Part shown: positions 35,201 through 50,200 of the stretch, one piece after another
Position numbering within the stretch: position 1 is the first letter of the stretch
Layout: each line of letters opens with the position of its first letter
From: Lineus longissimus
Lineage: Eukaryota > Nemertea > Pilidiophora > Heteronemertea > Lineidae
Length of the DNA: 64,000 nucleotides
NCBI RefSeq assembly: GCF_910592395.1
Contig: NC_088308.1
Location: forward strand, 9,131,001 to 9,195,000
Direction of reading: 5' to 3'
Notes under the pieces: model-generated
Databases searched by the model: none
Told to the model about the DNA's origin: nothing
Seen by the model: the letters and a program-made list of their open reading frames with translations, nothing else
Translations under genes and position numbers: made by a program

Positions 35201-38200
35201 TCTAAAAAATGTTTAAAATCATTTTACTAGGCAGTGCTTTTGTGTTCCAAACACTTTTGATCCGCTGAAATATAACTTTTCAGGTAGGCCCACACAAGAA
35301 ACAAAACTTCTCGAGCCTGGGGATCTCAAAACAGTGATATCAAATTGTCAAGGATATTACGTTATTAACCACTCAAATGGTGTCCTTCCTTCGAAACATG
35401 ATCGCATGTGGGAAAGATATCCAAAACTATCCAACCACTGGGAGTGAAAATGAATTGTTGTCTTTTAAAATCTGAGGCAATTTGATACATATTATAACCT
35501 ACATCTACAGAAAATTATGACTCTTGTTCCATCCCTTCCCCCATAGCCTTTTTGAACTTGGCTGGATTACCTGAAAGAGGAGTACAAGGCACTCAGGTCA
35601 CTGCAGGGAGGACTCCTCCTCCAAGGAGAGATGTTGTTTTATGCTAGACACCAATTGCGTTTACCCGCCTAGGGAATCAATCGTCAGCCAGAGGCAGAGT
35701 CCATCACAAGCTCCCCATTTTTGCCACTTGGTGGGGTCTTTTGCTTGCCCTGGCATAGACAACAAGAAATCTCAGTTTTATGTCTCATACAAAGGACAAA
35801 GCTAAGTGCCTTACTCAAGGACACAAAGATGGGACAGTGGTGATCCATCCGAGAGTCGAAACCCTAACTCCTGATTATGAGCTCCGCACTCTTTTGAGCA
35901 CAGAATTCCCAGCAGACTGGCAAAAAGACACGAAGGAGAGTAAAAAATACAGAGGTATAATGCTCTTGTTCCTTCTGGGGAAAGTACTGAACAGGGTGAT
36001 ACTGGAAAGGCCTGAAACTGCGGTTGATGCCAAACTCTAGGATGAGCAAGGAGATTTTTTAGCAAAAGAAAATGTATCCAATGGACACTGTGGATCCAAC
36101 TGGATGACTTTATAGCGTTACTCTCACAACAACAGGTGAAAATGCAAGAAAAGACAACTACGCTAGACTCCCAACTCAAAACCTACTGGTCTGAACATCA
36201 ATGGAGGCAAGACCAAGCTCCTATATTAAGTAAACGCAGCCAAGGCAAATCCCATCATCCTGAGAGATAAACCTATTGAGGTGGTTGACTCCTTTATCTA
36301 CCTGGGAAATGTCACGAACCAACTGGGAGGCACAGACAATGATACAGTCCAAATCACACTTGACACCCCGTAAATCGCGTCAGTGACGTAGGGTCTCATA
36401 AGTCGCACGTTATATACTTGTAACATGGAGAGATAAACGTGTCACTGGTGGGTCATTGGTGTGCAACTTGCGTGAGTGTTGTACGTCACTGACGCAAAGC
36501 AGGATGGATGTCAATTGTGACTTGGACTGCACTGAGATCAGAATCCAGAAGGCCCGAGCTATGTTCCACATCCTAATGAACATCTTGAACTCAAGAAAGA
36601 TAGCCGCCGCCAAGACAACGCGGAGAATTTTCAAATCGAATGTTGAATCTGTGATGCTGCATGGCTCAGAGACATGGTAAACAACTGGAACGGCAATGAA
36701 AAAACTCTTCATCAACAGCTGCCTGTGAAGGATCTTTCACCTTAAATGGACAGACCCAGTAGCAAACGAGGGCCTGTGGAAAAGAGCAAACAAAGACCCA
36801 GTTGAGATCAATATACTCCATCGGCACTGGAGCTGGATCGGGCATACACTGACGAAACCACCATCCAGCATCACCCTGTCAGGCTCTGACATAAAACCCA
36901 CATGGGAAGACGAAACAGGGAAGAGCATCATAATCCTGACAGTAATAAATGAAATGCAGCAATAATCTCGGATATAAATGCTGCGCAGTGAATATTTCTT
37001 TGTTCCAAATATTCTTATTAATGCAGTGATGCCACAAAAGGTATTATCTATGATGTTATAACACAAATAATCCATTTTCCTCTTACAAGTAAGTTGATTT
37101 AATCCCACTACCCTTTCATCTTGTCATCAAGAATAGAAACCGCAGGAAACACAAAGCGCTATTGGCAGTAGTAAATCTTCATCGTATGAAAGCAAGTGTC
37201 ATCTATATTACTACATTGTAAATGAGAGGCAAAATTTTCCTGCTGGTGATCGTGGAACACGGTTACGCCCTGCTCGAACTAGCGTAGGTCTGTGACGTCA
37301 TCATGTCAACCGATTACGATTGGCTACGACGTAAATCTCGTCACGTCGCTGCCGCGAGCGAGCTATCAGAGAATCAGACGTGGTCTCGGTGAAAGCTATA
37401 CTACGATGAAAGCTATACTAAGCTACTACTACTACTACGGTGAAAGCTATACTACTTTCCAACCAAGACCCAAATGCTGAATGTTTGATAATATTGCCCA
37501 CCAAAGCCAGGAACTTCGTTTTAACCATTCTGATCATCCCTAATCAACCAGTTGGGCGACCTATTATTCTTGCGACATAAAATCAACCGAGTGACCCTCA
37601 CCCCACCTAAGCAGGAGTCCGAAATGTTAGCTTGAGGAAGGTGGTGAATTGTTGGTTTTGAGTCACCAGAATAGACCACATTCGAAAGTTGGCCAGAAGG
37701 TCATAACAAAACATTTTGCATACATCTTGACAGTGCACGCACCTGTATTGAGGATTTGTTATTTTCCGCTTACCCGACTTTTGAATGTGGTCTATGGTTG
37801 TAACAAGTCTCACCCACATGGTCGCATATAACAAATCCTCCTACTGGGGCCAGGCTAGGGAAAATGGATTATACTTTGTTCCCAAAGATTTGCTATAGTG
37901 TGTCAACTAAAGCCAGGAACTGCATATTTCAAAGCCACTTATTGAGAATAAGATGATTTCACTCTCAGTTTAATCTCATTGAATCAAATCAAATCAATGT
38001 ATCACGTGAAGGTCATCCATCACATGTAACCCGACGTACAACCAAATATGGCTTAGGCATGTTAGGCCACATGTTTTTTATTGCTTGGTCTACGGAATAG
38101 CCGCCCTTGAATTCTGGGGCTTTAAAAGCAAAACATGGTTGAGGACCTGAGATAACATAGGAATTTCTACATTATTGTTGTTTTCCTCTACTGGGATGTA

Positions 38201-41200
38201 CTAAAATGTGCTTTGTAGAGCCATGACTTTTTATCTTTGTCTCAATTTTCCTTTCATTTTTATTTCGACCACCTGTGACCATACGTGTATAAGTTTTAGC
38301 GACTCATTCCCGTAAACCAAGAAATATGAAACATGTGGCCTTGCTTGCCATGACTTATACTCTGTTTTATTTATTTATCGCCGAGATCAGATAATGTTAC
38401 AAATGATGCTGTCAATGGGGGAGAAAGTTTCGTCTAACTGTCTTTTCTGTCACAACGATGCTTCTTCTGGTTGACGGAAATTGTTATGGGTGTCGTCAAG
38501 AATTAATGAAGACTACTCTTTATCAATCACGTCTATTCTTGGCGTCGTCAAGGCCAGTGGGAATAAATGGAAGGTAATAGTTCATGCAGCGGTCAGTGTT
38601 AACCGTGTATCTGTAGGAGCCGTCTTGGTGAGGTGGCTTAGGTCTTGGACTAGCGGTCATGAGGTACCTGGTGCGATCCCCACTGTCGACTCTTGGCAAT
38701 GTCTTACTTGCATGTTGACTTGGCAATTGTTACTGACCACGATGTAGTTCGTCCGTGCGGCCACGCCAAGAGGACTAATGTTGTTGTCAAGGCCTATGCC
38801 TCATTTACAAGCCTACAGTTGTGCTCATAAGTATTCATACCCCTGTTTATTTTACCTTATTCCTATGGTGAGCTGATTTCGGCTTTCACTACATGGCATA
38901 TCATCTAACAGTGGTAATATCTCGAATTTGCCAAAAGCTTTTCGAAGTATTTCAAATTATCGTGAAAATATCAAAATATCAAATATCATGAAAACCCTAC
39001 TTTTTAAAAACTCAATGATATTTGTAAAAAATTGCTGGGCACTGAAAGTATGGTGTGTCCTTAGATGGATATTGAAGGATGTTTTTATAAATCTTGCCAC
39101 ATTTTCATGATATTTGACCATCAGTGAGCATATCAACCCTTAAAAAAACACGAATAAAGCTCTTCTTTGTGGAATATCTCGGTGAGGAAGACTGATTGAG
39201 AAGTGAAACTTTGCCAGTGAAGGTTACTTGTCAAGGGCTACCAGATGAACCCAAAATCTCATGAGATATCAAAACTTTGATATTTTCGATATTTTCGATA
39301 TAGTCAAATATCACGGAAATGAAAAGAGATTTTTGAACGGTTTCTTCACGTTTGTTCTCTGAATATAATGTACATTCATATTCAAGACGTTTTTCATGAA
39401 TCTTTTCAATACTGGAAAAAGTTGGTTTTTCGCGATATTTTGAGATAGTGATATTTTGCAAGATATTTTGAAAATTTTCGAAAGTTTTCAATTAAGATGT
39501 TTAGGATGGTATGTAGAATGATAGCAACCAATTTGATAGGTCATCTCATTAATACTATGCCAATGCCGTCAAAATGAATGGGGTATGAATACTTATGAGC
39601 ACAACTGTATATACCACTTAAGTGGCCTAGTTAGACCTGTGAAAATAATCATGACTACTCGCGGTCACATTTGGTGACCACCGGCTTCTATATAGGAGAA
39701 CAAGTAAACTGAAGTGGAAAAGCGTATTCATGACAACATCCCTTCACTTAACTTGATCAGACCTACCAGACCTGCCTTAGTCTCCTTTCAACAAACAGCT
39801 AAGCCATGCAATAGCTATCATAAATAGAAACCAATGATGATTAGAAAGAACTTGAATCCATCGAGCAGATTTCATCACCAAATGGTGACTTCAGCATCCC
39901 ATAATGGTGCTGATCTCGTCAAATATCACTAAAACTGCCTCCAGTGAGCACGACAAGTCACTCAGGCGGAACTAACAAAATCACCAGTTCAATCTCAGCC
40001 GACTTGCCGAGATTTCGTCAATTTTTCAAAGCAGCAAAAATGCAAAGGAATTTTTGAAGGATGAAATCAATTTACTGGCATGGCCCTAGGTGTTAATTTC
40101 CCTGATTTGACTCTATAATCTGTCAAAGTGTGCAGTGACATTCAGGCCAGGCCCAAGGTACTTGACATCGGATTCCGATAGAAATTCTTACTGTTCATCT
40201 GTTGGTTTATTTATGATGTTCCTGCAAGCACAGCAGTTATTGACACTTGCCAAATTTGTTTCTTCTGTTATATGTAGAAACTGACACTGCTTTAGGACTG
40301 TTAATACTGGTTAAGTATATTACAAATAAATCTAGTTAAAGTAACAAGTAGTACATGAGACATGTTGGTTTTTTCAGGCAAAAATGCCTTTCAGCAGGAT
40401 CGTGGCACCGGATTACTGAAAAATCACTAGACACCAAATACGCTCAATGAAATAAAACTGTCGGCCTACATGTACCTGAAATGCACAAGCCATGTTCAGG
40501 GAACTTCAGTGCGTACCCCAATTTTTTGCCAAGTCGTCTGTTTTTATTTGTTGGAACATTTATATGAATCATCCATCCTGCATTTTAAACCGGGAAACTC
40601 CCCAATTCATCAACTTTTTCTGACCCCTTTGATCTGACGTGACATCAAAGCCCGCAAAGGAAGATTGTTTCCAACCTCCTGGATCATCAAAGACTGATTC
40701 GTGATCTCCTAAAGGTTAGCAAAACAACTTCCTTTAAATCAACAGTGACCTCGCATGAAGTGAGCAGATAAATACAAGGAGAGCTCTAATAGCCAAAAGT
40801 CAAAAGAAGGAAAAGCTAACTCGCAAAAGTAGCTTTAGAGTCAAAAGAAAGAACCTGCGAATCACTTATTGGGCGAACAAGTACAAAGCATAGTGTAGCA
40901 AATTTGAATGATTTGATCATTTTGGGCTGTGGGAATCGGCACTGTGGAAACATCAGCAACTGTTAAAGCGAAGATCCCAGGTTTGATTCCCAGTCGACAC
41001 CGGTATACTTTATAGGGGGACTCTCTTCGACAGCGAAGGTTTCCTCCCAGGTCTCCGGTTTCCTCCTACTTACAATAGAGCTGCCCCATATTGTCTATAG
41101 AGCTGATAATGCCCTAGTTGATGCTCAGCTTGTAAAAACTGCCCTACAGGAGAAGGGATGTTAACTGAAACAAAGACTGTAATCCCAGGGTTACAGTATT

Positions 41201-44200
41201 TAAGGTCTGCCATGCAGTACGCGCTGCTGCGGCTCTCTCTGCACCTGAGGTTAGTTTTGTTTGGCGAAGTCTCAATTTCTGGCCCCCGAGTTACACCATC
41301 AACTGTTTGCCAAGACAAATAGATATAATTTCAGCCCTACGCCTCAGGGAATTGTCAATATCATAGTATTCCATTGCTATAATTGTGTTTGGTAACTGAT
41401 AGCCAATATCTCCTGCAGGCAACCGCTGGTAGGGTTTTAAATATCACAGCTGATCACAGTTCAAGGAACCGAATAAGTCTTGTTAATCTGTCATCAACAA
41501 CAACATCTGTAACAAAGCACCCACAGAATTCTGTATGATTAACTCCATCCTGAAGAGACAAAGTGGTAAAAGGCTAAAACAAGTATAGAAGAAGATGTAA
41601 TCTGACTATTTCAGAAATTTCTGATGGCATAAAAACCAGCGTTGGACTGTCTTTAAATATAACTCTTTCAATACCAGGTCCGGAAAAGCCATTGATAAGG
41701 TTTATCGTCCAGCCGGTCCCAACCAGCCCAGCAGTTACATTACATAGCATATTTATCATGATATTTGTGTTTATCTTCCAGCCGGTCCCAATCAGCCCAG
41801 CAGTTACATTACATAACATATTTATCATGATATTTGCGTTTATCTTCCAGCCGGTCCCAATCAGCCCAGCACTTACATTACATAACATATTTATCATAAT
41901 ATTTGTGTTTATCTTCCAACCGGTCCCAACCAGCCCAGCCCAGCAGTGACATTACATAACATATTTATCATAATATTTGTGTTTATCTTCCAGCCGGTCC
42001 CAATCAGCCCAGCAGTTACATTACATATCATATTTATCATGATATTTGTGTTTATCTTCCAGCCGGTCCCAATCAGCCCAGCAGTTACATTACATAGCAT
42101 ATTTATCATGATATTTGTGTTTATCTTCCAGCCATTCCCAACCAGCCCAACAGTTACATTACATAGCATATTTATCATAATATTTGTGTTTATCTTCCAG
42201 CCATTCCCAACCAGCCCAGCAGTTACAGAGACCTCTGGTCCCACAGAGAATTCAAGCGTGCAGGTGAGTGAGCCAAGGTGGTGTACAAAATAGCTTTACA
42301 GATGCTGTGATCACACAGATGACGTCATCACAAAAAATATGCAAATTTTGGACATAAAATTTACATCGATTGACATCATTGATACACAGGGTGCACTTTG
42401 GGCAAAAATGGCAGTAATGAAAATGTGGATGGTGACATCAACCATGATGATATGGCACACTTTGTCAGTGATGTCAGCAGGGAAAAGGAACGGTTTGATG
42501 TCCAAGACAGACATCTGAATGACGTCACTGCATGGCTTCTACACTATGGTATGTCCAGTTTGGTGTTGTATAAAATAAGAGCGATCTTTTTACCGTTGGG
42601 AACCTGAATGTAATGAATCTCTCCAACCGAGGGTCTGCACCATACTTTAAACATGCACACTTTGAATCAACTTACCTATAAAGAGGGAACAAAACAATGG
42701 AGTTTAAACTTTGATGTTAATTCTTCAGCCGAATATCAGAATCTTTTCTCCGCACCAAGAACTTTAAGACATCATATCAAACAATTAATCTCATCCCTTG
42801 ATGCAGATACGGCTAATGTAGCTAAAGCATCCATTAGTCTTGAAATTAATCTGTCCTATTAAGAGGAAAGACATTTGCTACAGGGTGTAAAAAAATAGTC
42901 ATGGTACGTTTAAATTAAAATCTTAAGCAAGTGATTGCAGCTTTTTCCATTAGATGTGTGAGTTGCTTATCAAAATGTCTCTTCATTCTCACTTTTAATG
43001 TTTTCCTTCCATCATTTGCCAACATCACAATTATGATAAGCACTGATTATTATTGGGACTCATCCCCAATAGATACGACACAGTTTTTCTGAGATTTGTG
43101 TTTTTCTGAGATTTGTGTTTATCTTCCAGCCGGTCGCAACCAGCCCAGCAGTTACATAACATTACAACTTTATATATTTGTGTTTATCTTCCAGCAGGTC
43201 CCAACCAGCCCAGCAGTCCACTGCTGGGCAGACACAAATATGATGTCGAATCTGTTATGTACTGTACTGTCTTTTATATCCTACAAGTTCCGAAACAACC
43301 AATAATGTGTATTATTCTAACAAAAATAGTTGAAATATGCAATGAATACCATTCTCATACTCAATGACTGAAAAATATTGCATGAAATGTGTTTAGTTTC
43401 CCCGATCAGACCATTTCTGAATATATTCAAAAAAAGAAGATGCATGGTCGTTTGACAAAATATACAAAATACAAGATATACAAAATCTTAGATTGGATGG
43501 GACCAAGCTCTCTGATGCATATTCCAGCTTGGCCCTATTACCTATTTCTTGTCTCTCTTTCGCTTCTGACTGTGGCTGTGGTCGAACAAAGGCCTTGTGT
43601 CAACATGCGTCAACTGTGACCTCAGTCATTTTAGGCAAATGACTGGACTGCATCTTTGGTTTTGTGATCACTGCCTAACTTAATCAATGGCGTGGTAGAG
43701 CATCAAGGAATCTATTGATAAAAGTGTAATTCTAATACCCTTTTTTATACTTTGGAGTACCAGAAAATCGGATTCTTCGATAATTTTCATTTCTACCTTT
43801 GATATTCTCTACTCTTGTTTTTATTTCGATTCTTTTGATTGTGTAATGAATACCAATTAGTGCAGAAAACTTAACAGAATCCATGTAAACTTTCTACAAA
43901 TAATCTTCGATGGATTTTGCACAAGCAGTTTCGTACAGGTCATGCTAGAACTATCAAAAATTGTGCCAGCACGGCATGACACAAGCCTGAAATCGAGTCA
44001 GCAGTGAAAGGGCTAATGAAGCAGTCATGATTGATGAAACTGGAGTACGATATTTGCCACATGAAAGGTCAACCAAGCTCAAGTTCCCCTTTCTGGAGAT
44101 ACACGTACCAAACGAAATCAAGATGAAGGGTATAGACAGCAGCTTGTCGGGAATAAGATGCTCTAACGACCAAAGAAATATTCAAAGGGTTACACAACAT

Positions 44201-47200
44201 GCTCTGAGCCATGGACAGCACAACACATTGACAGGGAACTGAGATCAAAGTAAAATGAAGAATCCAGCATTCTGCCAACAGGAATAGTAGGTGGTCAGCG
44301 ATGGTCGTTGAAAGAAATTGTTTGGTGAAATGCGATGTGATGTTTAAGAATGACAGTTCCAATAGACACTTTTTGAGTGAGAGCATTGACAGTCACTGCT
44401 CGGGACACATTGCTTATTAACACGAATAGTACATTTTCATTAAGGGGTGATCCAATATTGCCAAGGTGACTACTGAATAATAATAATTACGAAAAACATA
44501 CTTTTCACCTATAGGCCCAAGGGCCTTGCACTAAACTGAAATAGTTGGGTCAATGCACACAACATGGAGAGTATCTGGAAGGTCTCTTTCAACTTTGATT
44601 TTGTTGAAATATAATTGAGATGCCTATATATCATGCACAAATACCAACGTTAAAGGCCTACACCGTTCGTTAAAAAATTTGAATTTGTAGTTGAATTAAA
44701 AAATGTCCAATTGTGAAAATACATACTAAATATAAATTTCAGCATTGCCGTTTTGTAGACTGATTAATACTATGAATACCAAGATTAAACAAATTTAAAT
44801 TCACATTAACTGCACTACGGCATTGTGTATTGGTGGATTTCTATTTAACTGGACCACAAGTAATAACGAACAGCGTATACCCCTTTAAGACTTTTGACAA
44901 ATAATGACAAAACGTGTGACATATCAGTGAAATTTAAGATTTTGAGCCCCATGACCTTGAAAAGTAGGTCAAATCGAACCTGGGTGATATGTAATGTAGA
45001 CTAATATTAGATACAGAATAACCATTTTGTCAGTCTAGCTGCAACCAATGGCTTTAAAATGGAAAAAGAAAACTGTCATCAGAGCTAAAAATGAAAGTGT
45101 TGGCTTGCAGCAGCTTTTGATCTCTGTGAAAACTGATTGGGGTATCAGCTGTCACTGCCGGGAGATGGACACAAACATTTTTCAAAAATTCAATTTTTAT
45201 ACTTTTTCAACATCTATTGACAGGCACAAGAACGCTCTTGATCAGCAGCACTCTACCATCGCATATAAAATTATAGCTTACTTTCATTTTTTTGAAAAAC
45301 GCTTTTGATTTGAGCAGTAAATTTCACAACATTTTCAGTGTTGTTTATATATAGCCCAAAAATCGACATTCGACAAATACATTTAACAGAAAATCAACAG
45401 TTGTATTATTCCAAGGTATCAAGGATTTATCATGACTTTCTCAACTGGCTGCCAAGAAGTAGTTGGCAGAGGAACATTTGGCACTCCCCTGGGACTGCTG
45501 TCCATGGAGGTCCTTGCCTAAAGCGCTTTGTCATTCCCGAGACTTCTCGGGGATTTTGCCTCAAGTCTTTGTCATTGATGCATCAGTCGACCCGCAAAGG
45601 AGCCCAAGCACTTGCTTGTTTATAATACGTGTAACAATAACCACCACAAACACGAGATTTTGCGGCATGCTTTCTTGATTGCAGGTTACAGCAACAAATA
45701 TTGTTGCTTTGCGGGGCACATTAAGGAGTCACGATGGAAAGTCATGCTCAATAAGAATCAGTGCTTAAAATGGCTTGTAGGGATGTCATGTAACTGCACT
45801 GATGAGGTGGTCCGTTCTCGATACGTTTGAATATTAGCCTAATGATTCACACCAAATGGCTTGCCAAACATGATGCAGCATACAAGGAGTTCAAAATTGA
45901 CTATCGATATGATCAAAAGGAGACTTGAAGAATATACATGTGCGAACTGTCCATAAATGTGTATCACGAACAATGGACTCTGACTGAGGGTACTGCTAAT
46001 GTTTCATCAGAATCGGGTAATAAAAATCACTTCTTTTGTGATGATCGCAGATCCAAATCTCAGCTGATGTGACTGGTACGATTACGATTACCCCCCCCCC
46101 CCCCCGCACACTGGGACAACAATGTTGTGTCATAATATCTCCGAAATCGGCAGGCACGTCATCTGTTAAAAGAAATGAATAGCACATTTTCCGATTATCT
46201 CAAGAGCTGAAACAAAGTGGAAAAATGTTGAACACTTTCAGAAAAATAGTTCACTTTTGAAGCAGACTGAAGTATTAGCCACCTGCTCCTTTAACAGAAA
46301 AATTACCCACTGGCTGGAACGAAACATTCAATCAGTCAATATATGCTAAAACTACAGTAAAACCTCTATATTAAGGACACCCTCTTGACTGATAAATGCT
46401 GTCCTTAATAGAGAGGCGTCCTGATTAGAGAGGTTAACTTGAATGGAAACAAGCAATTTGGGTCCTTAATAGAGGTGCCACTGTACTCTGACTGGACTGA
46501 CACCCATGTTCAACTTTGAAATATCAATGAAACGGCCAGGGGCCATTGTGCTCACCGTAGTTAAAAGCAATGTTGCGCACTGTAAATTATGTACAATACA
46601 TGAATAGGTGATATGTAGCCTAGTAGCTAGGTGTACTCATATATGTATATTGAGTGGCTAGTAGTAGGACAGGGCGGTATATATTAGTTTATGATCTGAC
46701 CAATAATTGTCGATGACATCGACTAGTTCAATATTATGTGATAAAGCAGTGTTGGTGAAGACCTGGTCTAACTTTGAGTCAAAATCTGTGGTGTTTTTAG
46801 TCATGTGCTGTGTGAAATTAAATCCTTGAAGCATGTAGGTTTCTAATTTTGCATTGTAGTTTTCAGTATTGGCTATTGACTTCATGTTGAAATCGCCCAT
46901 GATGAGGTATCTTTCGGTTGGTTCATATGTTGAGAGGCATTCTTGTAGTCTATAATAGACCAGGTTTTGAAATGTGCAACTTGGTGCTGTGTAGATTGCA
47001 ATGACATGGATGACTGTGTTAGAGTCTTTTGGATGGATGCAAAGAGATATAGATTCAAAGTCATTGCTGGTAATGAATCGTTTCTCCATTATTCTTATAT
47101 GATTTTTTACATAAATCATTAGACCATGAGGTGGTCTTCCTATAGGGTTGGCAGTATCAAATGATATCAAATTGGAGGCAATCAGGCAAGTACCATAGTT

Positions 47201-50200
47201 AAGGAAAAATCACATTTCTAAGGTTTTCAGACTTGGCCCCCTAGTGGCCAAATGGTGAATCAGATCGAATCGAACTTCGACACCTGAGATCACCGACCAT
47301 AGGGTACATGTGTATCAAATTTGGGATCAATGGTCATTGTGGTTTAGAATCATGCCGTAGTTGCAGCCCATCGGCCAACTTGCACCATCTGACCTCATTG
47401 ACCTTGAAAAGTAGGTCAAATATAAAATCCATGTGACATATACTGTGTTGTGGTTAGATGTAGATCACATGACTATTGGTTACATGTGTACCAAATTGGA
47501 GATAAATGGTCATTGCGGTTAAGAAACGTGCCACAGTTACAGCCCAACGGCCAACTTACGCCATTTGACCTCTGTGACCTTGAAAAGAACGTCAATCAAA
47601 AACCTGTATGATATGTGATGTATCCTTGCTGGGAGTACCTACCATAAAATTTTTATTGAAAACGCATCATTAACAAGGGAGATAACACACTTCTTACGTT
47701 TCCACGTTTGGCCCCCTGGTGGCCAAGTTGAGAATCGGAGCGGACTGAAATTCAGTGTCAGAGGTCATCTGACCTAGGGGGTCACATGTACAAAGTTTCA
47801 AGTTCACAGCCTCGGGGGTTAAGAAACGTGCCACTGTTTTAGAAATAGGATACAACGACGACGGACACTGCGGTATTGTATAGACTCCCCTACGGTGAGC
47901 CAAAAATGTTTAAGAAGTCAGGACAATGTCGGAAGTCAGAGGGGATTCAAAGAAAATCATTACAAGCACTGGTACATTGCTTAAATAGTGATAAGAAAAT
48001 TGAAAGAGGTTCGTGGATAGCCACTTTAAGGCACATTAACCTGAAATACCAACAGTGACAGTTCAATTCATCAGCCCAGCAATGTGTCTATCTATAATTG
48101 ATAAGTCAGACCTCCTCTCAAATTATCAATCGTTCCTTGATGACGCACCGCAGGCTGTTCAGATTGTGAAGCCCATCGCAGTGATAGTGCCCTGCAAACG
48201 AAACAGTGAGCAAAACGAAGAGAGGCCACCACCTGATCTTTCGTCTCAGAACAGGCCACTGCAGACTTTAGGCCCACCTCAAGAAGACGAACACGACTGA
48301 ATCTGGAAGATGCCAGTGCAATGCCATGCTGATCTATCGGTGCTGTGCGTCGGTATTCCGGTTCTGCTGCTGATCAGATCAGATCAGATACTATGTTTGA
48401 CAACCATATACATGAAAACAGATGTTATTAACACTGTATAACAGTGACTTTATTAAGGTTTTTAATGTTATTTTGAAATGTTTCCCAAACAGGAAACATA
48501 GCTCCAAAATTGGACATATCAATTTTAGATGTTACCTGAAAAGGAAACACAAAAAATGTTTCCAATTCTGGAATTGGTCTGGACTGCTAACGCACTAGAT
48601 CAAACACCAGACGCTTCGGAACTGCCCACACTGGATCTGGGAGTCCGAGAGAAAAGACTGGCCACAAGGCCAAACGGTACATCGATGGAGACAAAGCTAT
48701 GGAGATCAAGGGAGGAACCAGTCAGCCAGGTTTATAAGAGACATGGGCAAGGTTCTGCAGTAGTATAGCTATAAAAAGTAAATTGAACACTAAAGAAGAA
48801 GACCAAAGTGATACTATTGTCCCTTGACGCAAGGGCCCAACGCGCCGCGTAGCGGCAAAAAAGCGAAGCTGGCGAAACATTTATAACGGGTCACCGTCAC
48901 TTATTATTGGACTTATAGCGCATTTACGGGGTTGCAACTATTTTGCTTTATAGTGTCACCAGGAAAGAAAAGCATGCGACCTAACGCCGATCTATTTGTA
49001 TAAAGTGATAATTGGAAGGTATCTAGTAGGAAATATCAATAAAATAATCATTCCATGTCGTCTTTTGAGGGCATTTTTGATTGTAAAAAATATATGTGTA
49101 CGTCACCGTAGTCTCTGCAATGATAATTTTATCAGAGCAGTCTCGCGCAAGTAGAAGTTCTTTACCTATTAGTTCTTCACTTATTAGTCTCAACGTCTGG
49201 CGCAAAGCCAGACGTTTTCCATTACGATTTCACTACGATGTTTGACAAGAAGGAGCAGTGCGCGAGATATGCTAATGAGCAGACTTCCCTCGCTTGAGTT
49301 TCTGAAGAATGTTCCATATCGCGCTAAGCTCATCACTACTGATTATGACAGGCGTGCAACGGTAGGTATCTGCTCCCCAACTTCCACCCTAATACGGTAC
49401 AATAAGTTACCATTTGATGGGAATGGGACAATGCCCTCACTGTGTATGGAGTCATAGGGATAAGAAGACATTATTCATTAGTGTTGGTACAAGTGATTTT
49501 GCCCAAAAAGCATGCGCATTCAAAAAACAAAATATGCAAGGTATCACGTACATGACCATGATGACGTGCAGAAAGTGCACTGGCCAGTGCATACCCTATG
49601 GCTATGTACTAGTAAACATGGTAAACATGAACAACATCATTATTCATCGGCAGTTCATTTTACTCCGAGCTTTTCCTGAAACATATAGCCATGATGATTA
49701 GGCCTACCATGTACCATGTCCATGACCAATAACAGCACTAGATCATGTGGATGTCAACAAGTTCACATGAACCGTATAATCCCGCATAGCTAGGTAGGCA
49801 AGATAAAGTTAGACGAAGTAGCCGATAGGGGTCTCTCACCCCTCAAAGTCCGTCACAACTATTCAAGCTTGTACAAGGAATACATGCAGCGCTGACTCTA
49901 ACAAGACCCAATGGGAATGTCGCACAGTCATCTGTCAAAAACAAGACCTATGTTGCAGTATGATCTCTTGCCAATATTTAATAATTGCACTATCATCATC
50001 ACCTCATCATACTTCATTGACATTACAGGCACACATTGACATTGACCACTGTTCCAGTCAACGACACAGTCGCTATCCAAGTAGCATTATAGAGGTAATT
50101 ATCATTATCATACCTCATTAGCATGTGAACCAATCACGTCGCGTCCTTTGCGATCACGGCAAAGCCTCATGGAATAATGTCTTTCACCGTTGAATAACTT

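Noticed and set aside
41692-42293. Long open frames through the 69-bp array on both strands
   Set aside because: 69 is divisible by three, so frames stay open; the intron-like AT-rich parts and repeated splice acceptors argue against coding.
45338-45830. Overlapping open frames of 70-95 codons with Cys/His residues
   Set aside because: Frame shifts between pieces and no recognisable domain; could be a decayed element but not supportable.
48055-48300. 81-codon frame with protein-like composition
   Set aside because: No motif, splice partner or similarity I can name; left unassigned.
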